Source of the DNA: Syngnathus acus
Taxonomy: Eukaryota > Chordata > Actinopteri > Syngnathiformes > Syngnathidae
Direction of reading: 5' to 3'
NCBI RefSeq assembly: GCF_901709675.1
Contig: NC_051087.1
Span: forward strand, 15,509,067 to 15,573,066
Length of the DNA stretch: 64,000 nucleotides
The notes under the pieces are model-generated. The model was not told the origin of the DNA and made no database searches. It was given only the letters and a program-made list of their open reading frames with translations. Shown here piece by piece: positions 43,641-53,360 of this stretch; position 1 is the stretch's first letter; each line of letters begins with the position of its first letter. Made by a program: the position numbers and the translations under genes.

Positions 43641-44735
43641 ATGGGGAAGACTGCTGATCTGACTGCTGTCCAGAGGACCATCATTGACACTCTCCATCAG
43701 GAGGGTAAGACACAAAAAGAAATTTCTCAAAGAGCAAGCTGTTTACAGAGTGCAGTTTCAGCACATCCACAAAAAGTCTGTTGGAAGGGGGAAATGTGGC
43801 AGGAAACGCTGCACAACCAAGAGAGATGACCGCAGCCTTAACAGCATTGTGAAGAAGAGTCGCTTCCAGAATTTGGGGGAGCTTTTTTATATAGAATGTC
43901 ACTTTTTTTTAACCAGCCGAAATACCTCTACATTGCTGAAAGCCGTATGCAACGAAATTTCGTTTTGTACACACCTAGTGTTGACAAAATGACAATAAAG
44001 TTCTGTCTATGTCTAAGTCTAAGTCTAAGTTCAAAGACAGTGGACTGAAGCTGGAGTCCAGGTATCAAAAGCCACTGTTCACAGACGTGTCCGGGAAATG
44101 GGCTATAGCCTTATTCTCATGGTCAAGCCACTTCTGAACTCAAGACAACAGAAGAAGTGTCTGACTTGGGCTATGGAAAAGAAGCACTGGACAGTTCCAG
44201 AGTGGTCCAAAGTCCTCTTTTCAGACAAAAGCAAGTTTTGTATTTCATTTGGAAGTCAAGGCGCCAGAGTCTGGAGAAAGGCTGGAGAGGAGCAAAATCC
44301 AAGTTGCTTGAAATCCAGTGTGAAGTTCGTACAGTCAGCAATGGTTTGGGGAGCCATGTGAGCTGCTGGTGTTGGTCCACTGTGTTTCATCAAGTCCAGA
44401 GTAAATGCAGCTGTGTACCAAGAGATTTTAGAGCACTACATGCTTCCGTCTGCTGAAAAGCTCTATTGAGATGATTTCATTATCCAGCATGATCTGGCAC
44501 TTGCCCACAGTGCCAAAACCACCAGTAAATGGTGTACTGACAATGGCATTACTGCCCTCGATTGGCCTGCAAATTCCCCTGACCTGAACCCCATAGAGAA
44601 TTTGTGGGGTATTGTGAAGAAGAAGCTGAAAGACACCAGGCCCAACTATGCAAATGAGCTAAAGGCTGCTATTGAAGAATCCTGGGCATGCCACGCTGCA
44701 TTGATGCAGTAATCCGTGCAAAAGGATTCCCAACC
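43641..44735 (+). pseudogene. Tc1 transposase, frameshifted and interrupted
   Basis: ATG at 43641 begins M-G-K-T-A-D-L-T-A-V-Q-R-T-I-I-D-T-L, the Tc1 paired-type DNA-binding domain. Several frameshifts follow, then the LINE insertion after the NLGEL block. Later pieces include KVLFSDKSKFCISFGSQGAR, SSVKFVQSAMVWGAM and DWPANSPDLNPIENLWGIVK (with the DD35E-region glutamate in IEN). Not functional. Confidence 0.85.
43885..44030 (+). mobile_element. third copy of the copy-1/2 LINE family: 3' tail only
   Basis: From TATATAGAATGTCACTTTTT through TGACAATAAAGTTCTGTC to the (AAGTCT)n tail it matches 5612-5751 almost base for base. It lies inside the Tc1 transposase frame, so it is younger than the Tc1 element. 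Confidence 0.9.
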
Positions 44736-45140
44736 AAGTACTGAATGCATTAATGGACATTTTCAAATGTGTGATTTTGTTTTGCTGTTTTAAATCTTTT
44801 TTTTTACTTGGTCTGTGGAAATATTCTAATTTTTTTAGATAGAATTTGAGTTTTCTTAAGCTGTAAGCCATACTCAGCAATATTAAAATAATAAAAGGCT
44901 TGCAATATTTCAGTTGATTTGTAATGAATCCAGAATGTATGACATTTGTTTTTTTAATTGCAGAAAATAAAGAACTTTATCACAATATTCTAATTTTCTG
45001 AGACAGTCCTGTATGCAATCTATTTTAAGACCAGATAAAATGTGGATTGATATAAAAATAACAGCAGAGTGAACTTAAATTGACCTTGATTTTCCATTGG
45101 GAAGGGGTTGAGCATTGCGATATCTTGTCACACGCTTAAA

Positions 45141-46172
45141 TGTCACGGATGAGTTGAGCCAGGGCGACCAAATGCAGCAGGGTTTATTGAGGCAAAAGGT
45201 AGTTGGAAGGCAGGATGAGGGCAACAAACCAACAGAACCGGCAAACTAACATAACTTAACGGAGACAGAGGTAATCGGCGGCATTCGGAGAATCCGGACC
45301 GCAATCGGCGGCATTCGGAAGGCGGAGCTGTGCGCAGCAGCAGGAGCCACCACGCGCCGCAGCAGTGGGAGCGGGGCCAGGGACGATCGCGGGTCCGGCG
45401 CAGCTGGCAAGAGGTCCGGCGAAGGCCGCGGGTCCGGCGTTGCTGGCAAGAATTCCGGCGACAGCCGCAGGTCCGGCGACGCCTGCAGGTCCGGCGACGC
45501 TGGGTTGGAGCCCGATGGCGGCCGCGAGTTTGATGGCGCCGGGAGGAACCCCGCAGGCGGCCGCGGGTCCGGCGTCGCTGGAGTGAAGTCCGATGGCGGC
45601 CGCGGAGCCGATGGCGCCAGGAAGAACTCCGATGGCGGCCGTGGGTCCAGCGTCACTGGAGCGAAGTCCGACGGCAGCCGCAGAGCTGGTGGCGCTGGAA
45701 CAAGCTCCGATGACAGACGTGGATCAGGCGTCGCGGCGTGAGCTCGTGGAGGAGGTTGGTCCAGGCGCTGGTCGCTGAAGTGGTCGGATTGTTCTGTCAT
45801 GGATGAGTTGAGCCAGGGCGACCAAATGCAGCTTGGACCAGGGTTTATTGAGGGAAAAGGTAGTAGGGAGGGTGAGGGGGAACAAACTAACAGAACCGGC
45901 AAACATAACTGAACGGACACAGAGGTAACCGACAGACCAACTTGGAGCGAAACTAACCAAACCGAAAGACAAACCGACGACACTACAGGCGAGAGACGAG
46001 AATAATCCGACAGGGGAGTGAGGGGCAGACAGGACTTAAATACACGACAGGTAACAAGAGGCAGGTGACTGTGATTACATTGATTGTGAGGTAACACAGG
46101 AGGGGAGGGGCGACGCGATCAGAAACCATGGTAACATACACATAATAAAACAACCGGGGACGAGTCGTGACA
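45141..46172 (-). mobile_element. short non-autonomous LTR retroelement
   Basis: The complete LTR is 45795-46172 (378 bp, minus strand TGTCACGACT...CATCCATGACA, with CAATAAACCCTGG). A partial second LTR is at 45141-45274, starting TGTCACGGATGAG in the plus direction. The internal part is only about 520 bp. Flanks TTAAA (left) and TTAAT (right) match at 4 of 5 bases. No gag, RT or integrase, so it must be mobilised in trans. Confidence 0.7.
45246..45800 (-). CDS. proline-rich repeat ORF inside the LTR element
   Basis: The ATG at 45800 overlaps the last bases of the LTR (ATGACA) and opens M-T-E-Q-S-D-H-F-S-D-Q-R. The 184-aa product is built of imperfect 12-14-residue repeats of the type P-A-T-P-D-P-R-P-P-S-E-F-L, roughly ten copies. 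No known domain, and no retroviral motif. The DNA repeat (GATGGCGGCCGCGG-like units) may drive the pattern. The frame also stays open upstream through the LTR to 46097. Confidence 0.4.
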   Translation of the reverse strand: MTEQSDHFSDQRLDQPPPRAHAATPDPRLSSELVPAPPALRLPSDFAPVTLDPRPPSEFFLAPSAPRPPSDFTPATPDPRPPAGFLPAPSNSRPPSGSNPASPDLQASPDLRLSPEFLPATPDPRPSPDLLPAAPDPRSSLAPLPLLRRVVAPAAAHSSAFRMPPIAVRILRMPPITSVSVKLC

Positions 46173-47149
46173 TTAATAGTACATGTTTTGCACACAAACA
46201 CATCTGAAAGAAAATATCAAAGGTTAAATGTACTGTAAATGTAAAAATGTACATGTATTATTTAAATGTGTTATTTGCAATTAGTTTCTTTCTATTGTGT
46301 GTTTTCAAATTTATTTGTGATAAATCAAATACCAATTTCTTTTCAATAAAATTACAATGAACAAAATTCCTGATTAATTACAGAACTATTAATTAACTAT
46401 AGAAATTTGTAATTATTATAGAATTATTAGATTTGTTTTTTTAAATTATACTTCCAGGGTTAGGGTTGGCCATGGATTGTCAACGCTGACTTGAACCATG
46501 CTATTCATTGCTGGAACTTTCTTCCCTGAAAGAGTATAATTTGTCCTATTTACTGTTTGACAATGTGCCCACCCCTTCTCCCCCCAAAAAGGGTACTTTA
46601 AAAGAGAAAGAATTTGGCCCAAGTCATCTGCGCTTAAGAATTATTACAATTAACATAAGAGTAATAATAATAATAATACTGATAATGGATGGATGGGTTG
46701 TAATAATAATAATAATATTAATAATAATCATTAAAAACTGAGATGACACTTAAACTGTTTTATTAAGATACAATAATAACAATAATAATTATTTCATTCT
46801 TTTACAGTGTTTATTTTGTTACCAATTGTTATCTGAAATGACGAGAAGGCCCGGTTGTAGCCTATGGACGCATTTTGCAATCAGTAGTCGCCACCTGCTG
46901 GCCAGTAAAAAATACCACAGGCTGCTCAAAACTGTACGTGCTCCTCACAATATATGTGACTTGTTTCCCATATACAGACAGGACCTCATTTGTCGTTCTT
47001 CCTCTTTGCTACAGTACATTACATTTCCAGTTAAAGTAATTACTAATTATTATATACAAGAGTGGTTGATGTTTGTCTGGGTGTTTCAAAAAATTAAATA
47101 AAGTAGCTGCTTTTTGCGGATGTGGTACTGTCGTCTTCAAGCCGTTATC
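46173..47149. other. spacer with (AAT)n tract at about 46656-46738
   Basis: AT-rich DNA with an interrupted AAT/ATT trinucleotide repeat and GATGGATGG; no gene recognised. Confidence 0.5.
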
Positions 47150-47870
47150 TTCAATTCTCACTGGAGCGGTCCGCAGCCGAGTGTGAAGTGGTTGACTTGA
47201 AAATCACCACCTCCAAATCTGAGACCATGGTCCTCAGTGGATAAAGGGTTCCAGTTTGGGGATGAGATCTTGCCCCAAGTGGAGATGTGCTTGAGGTATT
47301 GTTCACGGGTAAAGGCAGGACAGAGCAGGAAATCAACAGGTGGATCCGACCAGCGTCTGCTGTTCTGCGGACCCTGCATCGGTCCGTCGTGGTGAAGAAG
47401 CAACAGATCCGAAAGGCAAAGCTCTCAATTTACTGGTTGATCTACGTTGTTCCTACCCTCAAGTACGACCCGTGACCGAAAGAACGAGATCCCAGATACA
47501 AGCGGCTGAAATTAGTTCCCTGCGCAGGGTGTCCCTTAGAGATCAGATAGGTAATTCTAGAGCAGGGGTCACCAACTCCGGTCCTCAAGGGCGCCAATCC
47601 AGCCTGTTTTAGGTGCAGCCCTACAACAACACACCTGATTCAAATGATCAGCTCATCAGCAAGCTCTATTAAGGCTGATAGCGATCCTGATTATTTGAAT
47701 CAGGTGTGTTGTTGTAGGGCTGCACCTAAAACAGGCTGGATTGGCGCCCTTGAGGACCGGAGTTGGTGACCCCTGTTCTAGAGGGACTCAGAATCGAGCT
47801 ACTGCTCCTTCACGTTGAGAGGAACCAGAGAGGAGGCTTGGGCATCTGATTAGGATTGTTGGATTTTGTC
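47150..47870 (+). mobile_element. Rex3/RTE-like LINE fragment (RT C-terminal region)
   Basis: Shifting frames read EILPQVEMCLRY, ATRSVVVKKQQIRKAKLSIY-like residues, ERTRSQIQAAEISSLRRVSL and LRDQIGNS, which belong to the C-terminal part of the Rex3-like RT protein. It is interrupted by a 213-bp hAT MITE at 47563-47775 and resumes after it with LLLHVERNQ. Both ends truncated. Confidence 0.75.
47563..47775. mobile_element. hAT MITE with very long inverted repeats
   Basis: CAGGGGTCACCAACTCCGGT at the left and its exact complement at the right; the inverted arms extend about 90 bp each (through GTTGTTGTAGGGCTGCACCT). Target duplication TTCTAGAG on both sides (47555-47562, 47776-47783). Single-stranded, it would form a strong hairpin. 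Confidence 0.95.
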
Positions 47871-49109
47871 CACAATTTAGGCGCTATCTGCGCCTCACGG
47901 CAAAAGCCATTGCCAATCACCTCTTCTCCAATTTACTCACTGCGTGCTCGTTTGATTTCTTCAGATTTAGGAAAATGCTAAGACACTGACGCAGAAATTA
48001 GACTTACACAGGTTGGTTGAGTTCAATCACAATTCTAGTTAAGAAAGCTCTGTTTTCAGGAAAGTACAATACAGCGCTGGGCCTTTCGTGCGACCATGCT
48101 CAAGAGCAGAAAGTCTCCATTCAGAAAAGGCAACGTTCAAGGTTCTTTGGTCATCTTATATTCAGTTGCACATGCCGGTGTGGGCCGAGTTTGATGGGTG
48201 ATGAGTCTTTGGGGTGGGGCAAGTTCGCAGTAGAGTTTGATTCCATGGGAGTGGGTGCTGGTTCCGTGGGGTTGGGTGCTGATTATGGGCGATTCGATGT
48301 GTGTGGGGGCTGTTGTTTTCCTTTCCGTGTTTCAGCCTTGACGATCATCTTTGGCCGGGTTCTTGGCTGTCTCCCTCTGGCACCTGCTGGTTTTATCTCC
48401 AAGTGACCTTCCTGTAAACATTCTCCTCCATTCTTGCACATACACTGTCGCACCTCATCCATTCATCATTCTTTCAATTTTGTCATTTTGTACGGAATTA
48501 TGTGAGCTTTTGGCTGTGACATCATCAATTTATTAATGTTCCCTGACTATGCAAAGTTTATACTCACCATTTACCATGTTTTTGTTTGTTTGTTCTTTTG
48601 ATACTCCATGTACTTGCTTACGTCATCATATTCTTAGTTTAATCATGCTTTCAACCATATCTTTTCTTTGTTAGGCAAAATATTTCCCTCTGTCCAGAAC
48701 GTTCAGTAGTAATCGAAAACTGATGTCTAGCATTAGTCAAAACACAAGATACAATCAAGTACTGAACATTTTTAGACGACTTTGGCAGTGTCCGTGATTT
48801 AGAAAATCATCAGGCATGCATTAAACAGTTCCTTAAGGGTCATTAAGCTATTCAGGCCATATATCAAAAAACATTTGTTATTTCAAAGTGCTCAGAAATA
48901 TATATCAGATCATAAAGTTATAAAAACCTTTGTCATTACCACCTATCCAAAAATGTCTAGTTATGTCTTCTTTATTGATTTGGTGTGTAGGTATAATTAT
49001 ATGCTTAAAATGTTTCTTTTATTGATTTAATATGTGAATATACTTGTCTGCTTATGTACTTTATTCGATGAGGTTTGAGCATATCTGTTTTTGTAGCTAG
49101 GCAGGACTT
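47871..49109. other. spacer, nothing recognised
   Basis: AT-rich; ORFs at 48017-48406 and elsewhere have no recognisable domain. Confidence 0.45.
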
Positions 49110-49405
49110 TTTGTATTTCGACCCCATTCCTTCACTATGCTTTCTAGATGCCTCCCCTCCTGAACACCTCGCTGGGGCAGGAAGAATCCTACTAAGATGC
49201 CTGAGCCACCTCATCTGGCTCTCTACTGACTCAATACGCCCCAAGTTGAGGTCAGCAGCATCCCATTCACTTTGCAGTCACGTGGTTTTATCACGTGATT
49301 TTGTGTTATGCCGCCATCTTGGCGGTCAACTCGTCAGCTCGTTCCTACGTGTTTGTATAGATTGTTTGATTTCTGCGCTACATTTTCACCGATTTCATCC
49401 GAATT

Positions 49406-49738
49406 ATGGCTGATTTGCTATCCAACGAAGTTGGGCATTTGGATGAAGAATCCAAGAAACGTTACAGAGAGAAGTTGAACCTTGTTGGCACAACGGATCC
49501 GTACCTTTTACCAAGAAGCATGCTAAAATCGCCCGAGCATTTTGCAACAGCCGACCTGCCTGAACTCTCATATCCAGATATTTATAATTACCTCGTCGAT
49601 TCACCATCTCCGTACACTGAAAAGGACCTTAAGGCATACAAGTGTCTGGATGCCTACAAGTATTTTACAGCAGGTTTTGTGCATGATGGGCTGATATGGC
49701 AGATCCTAAACAAGAATCGATTTCTTCTCATGACCAAG
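49406..49738 (+). pseudogene. exon 1 of a SWIM/YqaJ gene
   Basis: ATG at 49406, 111 codons in frame to the donor GTAAGG at 49739. It reads EVGHLDEESKKRYREKLNLV, then DLPELSYPDIYNYLVDSPSP and EKDLKAYKCLDAYKYFTAGF, a block I recognise as the N-terminal region of fish SWIM/YqaJ-type proteins. Intact in itself, but downstream exons are frameshifted and truncated. Confidence 0.6.
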
Positions 49739-49994
49739 GTAAGGAAAAAGCACGCACGTGGCAGTAACAGTGTGATTGTGAAAAAACTACTGAAGTGATT
49801 CTAATGAAAACTCACATTGTTAAGCTTTTTTTTATTACAAAAGGCCTCTTGTTCAAAAATGAATGATTCATGAGAAAACTTACCAAATGGCAGGTAAAAT
49901 ATGCATAAATGGACAGTAAGAGGTCTAGGCTTGTATATTATATCCAAATTAGGGACTGATAATAATATAAGGTATGTCATATTATCTGTTTCAG

Positions 49995-50110
49995 GTAAAA
50001 CACTCAACGGATGAATGATCCTCCCCTCAGACCTTGGGTAGCAATAGCGAAAGATGGTCAGATCCTGCTGTGCTGCCACTGTACCTGCATGGCTGGATTG
50101 GGTGAAACAT
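49995..50110 (+). pseudogene. SWIM zinc-finger exon, frameshifted
   Basis: After the acceptor TCTGTTTCAG at 49994, the frame shifts near 50008 (about two bases lost). It then reads RMNDPPLRPWVAIAKDGQIL and C-H-C-T-C-M-A-G-L-G-E-T-C-S-H, a complete CxC...CxH SWIM zinc ligand set. Confidence 0.65.
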
Positions 50111-50221
50111 GTTCACATTCAGCACTCAGTAATTAATATATATATCATAAATAATTTATTGTTCTCCAACCTGTTACAAATCTAATCATAGTGAAAACAA
50201 TTTTTATTAAAATGTTTTTCA

Positions 50222-50345
50222 GATATCTGCGGTTGAAGAAGAGTCCAGGGGCCAAGCAACATCAACAACTTGGTTTCAACAAAGAGCTGGGCGAATTACG
50301 GCCTCGAATTTTAAGGCAACGACCAGGACCAATGTCTCAAAGATT
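50222..50345 (+). pseudogene. YqaJ-type nuclease N-terminal fragment
   Basis: Acceptor TGTTTTTCAG at about 50221, then E-E-E-S-R-G-Q, WFQQRAGRITASNFKA and a V-S-K-I-L-H-S-M block. RAGRITAS is the conserved opening of the YqaJ viral-recombinase-type exonuclease domain. The catalytic remainder is missing; the sequence runs into the THAP gene from the other strand. Confidence 0.65.
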
Positions 50346-51596
50346 CTTCATTCCATGTACAGCGTTTCAAACTGTCCTTCAGTTCATCAAGTTCTGCACG
50401 CAGATTTTTACACTCTGCAGTGAGGGAATCCATTGCTTCCCCAGTGATAGCCGTCTGTGTGGCAGTAGTCACCATGCCTTCTTTTCGAATCTCAGCGTGC
50501 ACCACATCTTCACCAGCGGGTAGTTGATCATTTTCACAAGGGACAGACTGGGAAATATTGACAAGTGCTGCTGCTGCTGCCAATGCCCTCTCGCGGTCTC
50601 TCTTGCGCTGCTTGAGATTTTGTCTTCTCTCAAAGATCTTCATTGAACATTTGAGTTTTCGTTTGTGAGGTGACTGGGTATGCTCAAATATATTTGGCAC
50701 ATAGTCTGGGGATAGTGGATCTTTGGTTTTTGCACCTGAAACAATTAAACAATCACATTATTCATCATGACTACCATAAATAATTAAGCACGTTGTTGAA
50801 GGGGATATACACAGTTCAATTTGTTTTGTAATGGCATTTCATAACTTGACATATTAAAAAACTGAATAGAGTGAAATCATTCAGATACTGTACCTGTCTG
50901 TTCAAGTTGCTACCATTTTTATTTTTTGTTTATTTTTGCATGATGCCACATCTGATTGGCTTGAAAACTTAACCAATAAAAATGTTAACCTTGTGCCAAT
51001 GGCTTGAAAACTTTACCAATGTAGATTTTACCTTGTGCCAAATGAAGTAACAAAAACCCTCGTGTTAAAAAATGCTACATTAAAAAAAAATTGTTTCACA
51101 AGGTTCATAATAATTTTTTGGGAAATTTCCTAATGCATTCACTCGAGAATTAATTGTTCAATTCCAATATGAAGTTCAATATTTACATTGATAACGTTTT
51201 CAAGCCAATCCGATGAAGCATCATGAAAAAATAAACACAAAATAAAAACGGGGGGGTGAACTGAAGAAATCATCCCATTCCCTGCCTTGCTGCTCTTGCT
51301 GCCTTTCTAAAAATGCACCCAGCATTTTCAACAATCATATTTGTATCATCCCATATTGTATTATTTCACATTTTGTGAAACAAATCAGGGGTGAATAGTT
51401 AATAGTTTGTTTACATACCTGATATGAAGTCCTCATTGCATATCCTTGTGTAAATCGTAGGTTTCCATCGTTCACGACGAATATCCGCGATCCATTTATC
51501 ACGTTTTTTCATGTTCGCCGGAAATCTATAGAAGCTAAGATTTGGTTTATCGCCTCGTCTATTGCTACATCCAACAGCACAGCAGGTATCCGGCAT
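50311..51596 (-). CDS. THAP-domain protein, two exons, truncated
   Basis: Exon A 51596-51419 starts M-P-D-T-C-C-A-V-G-C-S-N-R-R-G and covers a THAP zinc domain (FYRFPANMKKRDKWIADI, RICNEDFISG). The donor GTATGT and the acceptor TTGTTTCAG join it in phase to exon B (50735-50311): A-K-T-K-D-P-L-S-P-D-Y-V-P-N, then a basic region and a coiled coil (LTAECKNLRAELDELKDSL), and a stop at 50311. The last C2CH ligand is changed: C-x2-D instead of C-x2-H. The DDE part expected in such a transposase is absent, so it is a deletion derivative. Confidence 0.6.
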
Positions 51597-51834
51597 TTTT
51601 AAGCTCAAATAGCAGCAGATATAACAAGAAAGCGTGTGTGAGTCGTAGACCGGCACTGAAAAGTTGACCGCCAAGATGGCCGCCAAGCTAATGTGGGTAG
51701 CTTGATGACGTCAGCTGCAAAGCCTCTATACACAGTGTTAAAGGTGCGCTGCTCCACCCTCTTAAGATGCCAATTGTGAACCAGAATTTCCTCAAAGCTG
51801 TGTGGAAATCCTTTTTCTTGACCTCGCCCATTTC

Positions 51835-53018
51835 CAGTGGTGGGCCGTCAGGGACAGCAAGGCCTTCTTGCTGGCCTAACATAACCATAAATCATAATCA
51901 TGATAAAGGTTTAATTCATTTTTTAATTTACTTTCCCTAAATATCTATAAGTATTCATAGTCTCTTCATGTTATATTATGGTCCTTCCAGTGCTATTGTT
52001 TCTAGGTTAGAGTTTTCATCCAATCAGATTTCAGCTATCTTATGTTGCCAGGCTGTATGAAAGCTGCCCGGGCCTTTAAAATCACCAGTGCGGGCATCTG
52101 TTCACTGTAAGTGAATGGACAAATACAGTTGATGGATAGTTGTGATGGCCAATCAGATCACGAGTTGTGTCAGTAAGGCCCTCGAGCTAGCCTCACGTTA
52201 AACGTAACATTTATGCGTGATTGGATATGGATACTTTCTAGTTTGAGCAACAGCAGTGCTATGCAGATCAACAGAGTCACACCCCTGGAACTGTTAACGG
52301 TTAAAAACATTTTTAACCTACAATGGCCAAAGGATAGCAAGATGTGGTTGTGATTGCTGATATACTGGCAAGGCCGTTTTCAAGACAATCTTTTCAACAA
52401 AACCTAGATCTCGTTAGAGGAGGATGGCTGACCCCTGAGCTAGCTAACCTGTCCCAGGCGGGCAAGGGGTTTGTTCACCATTCCCACGCAAGCAACTACG
52501 AGCGGTACCCCTGGCTTACGGTTTCTGATGGACGCCGCAAATTGTTCTGCTGGGAATCCCTTTTGTTTGCAAAGAATCAATTTGGTGTGAGAAGCTACAC
52601 TGGATTTGCAAACCTAGATTTTTTTAGCCAAGGTAGTGAGACACCAAAACACGTCTGGACACTTGCAAGCTACGGTGCTTTTGAAAACTTTGGGCAACAC
52701 CAGAGTGTACTCACAGCTCTTCGAACAGGTGCGCACACCAGGTATGTTTTAATTGCTGATGAGGGTTTGTTGATTCGGAAGCTTCGTAAACAGACAAGAG
52801 CGGGCACATTCACTTGGCCGTGAACCACCTCTGAGCAGGTCATGAGAAACTAGTCCATTTTGTACACAACTGAGATGATGCAATGCCTAGTATTGCTTAA
52901 GTGTGTTTCTAACTATTCTCCAGTCCTGGTGTTATAAATGCTGGCATGATGAAAGTTATCTATTGACCAAGTTGAACATCACTGAAGGCCTAGGTGTGAA
53001 ATGCTTCACCCACCACTG
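51835..53018 (+). mobile_element. hAT element with TTF-type zinc finger ORF, internally deleted
   Basis: Left CAGTGGTGGGCCGTCAGGGA, right complement of CAGTGGTGGGTGAAGC; flanking 8-mers CCCATTTC and CCCAACTC (6 of 8). It inserted in the Rex3-like LINE. Only the N-terminal part of a hAT transposase remains. Confidence 0.7.
52344..52823 (+). pseudogene. hAT transposase N-terminus, TTF-type zinc finger (ZMYM1-like)
   Basis: Reads GKGFVHHSHASNYERYPWLT, then RRKLFCWESLLFAKNQFGVR and GFANLDFFSQG, the TTF-type zinc-finger module of hAT transposases related to ZMYM1-like proteins. The RNase H-like core and hAT dimerisation domain are absent; the frame ends at 52823. Confidence 0.65.
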
Positions 53019-53360
53019 CCCAACTCCTCACGTGCCCAAATTTCGGGTGGGTTTTGGGATTGCCATCTCGACAGGTACCAACCACCTTACGGCCACAGCT
53101 CCGATTGACCACCTCATCAATGGATCCATGGTCCACTCATACTCAATGTCCCCCGCCTGCTTCGGCTCGTTGGAAAGGTTCTGCCTGGGGTGGGAGTTGA
53201 CACTCTATCTGACAGGGGACTCTGCTAGATGTTCCCAGCATGTTCCCAGCAAACTCTCCCAACACGTTTGGGTCTACCAGGTCGGACCGGCATCTTCCCC
53301 TACTGTCAGAGGCAACAGAGGGGGTGATCAGTTGACAGGTCCATCTCGTCCATCAAACCG

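Larger units (their letters stand above)
43319..45011 (+). mobile_element. Tc1-like transposon interrupted by a LINE tail
   Basis: Left CAGGACTGTCTCAGAAAATT and right complement are near-perfect TIRs, flanked by TA on both sides (43317-43318, 45012-45013). The interior has a degraded transposase. 1.69 kb including a LINE 3' fragment of about 146 bp (43885-44030). Confidence 0.92.
49271..51721. mobile_element. TIR element with convergent SWIM/YqaJ and THAP genes
   Basis: Ends are inverted: TTTGCAG at the left and CTGCAAA at the right, with an inner inverted pair GCCGCCATCTTGGCGGTCAA (from 49310) and its counterpart GTTGACCGCCAAGATGGCC (from 51663). It carries a plus-strand SWIM/YqaJ gene remnant from the left end and a minus-strand THAP gene from the right end, meeting near 50340. 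Some eukaryotic DNA transposon superfamilies (ISL2EU/IS4EU-like, from memory) pair a THAP-bearing transposase with a YqaJ nuclease; no DDE core is left here. The LINE sequence resumes across the insertion. Confidence 0.65.
49110..53360 (-). mobile_element. Rex3/RTE-like LINE split by two DNA transposons
   Basis: Minus-strand LINE pieces in order: endonuclease-RT linker 53360-53019; its continuation 51834-51722 (EVKKKDFHTALRKFW, then ACACTGTGTATAG); further linker 49270-49230 (GGGATGCTGCTGACCTCAAC); then, after internal loss of the RT, the C-terminal part (ESQMRWLRHLSRIL) to about 49110. The gaps are exactly filled by a hAT (51835-53018) and a THAP/YqaJ TIR element (49271-51721). Family recognised from memory of fish Rex3-type sequences. 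Confidence 0.7.

Noticed and set aside
45330-45778. Plus-strand Arg/Gly-rich ORFs
   Set aside because: Antisense shadows of the proline-rich repeat ORF in GC-rich repeat DNA.
48017-48406. 129-aa plus-strand ORF
   Set aside because: Gly-rich low-complexity frame with no homology recognised and no splice context.
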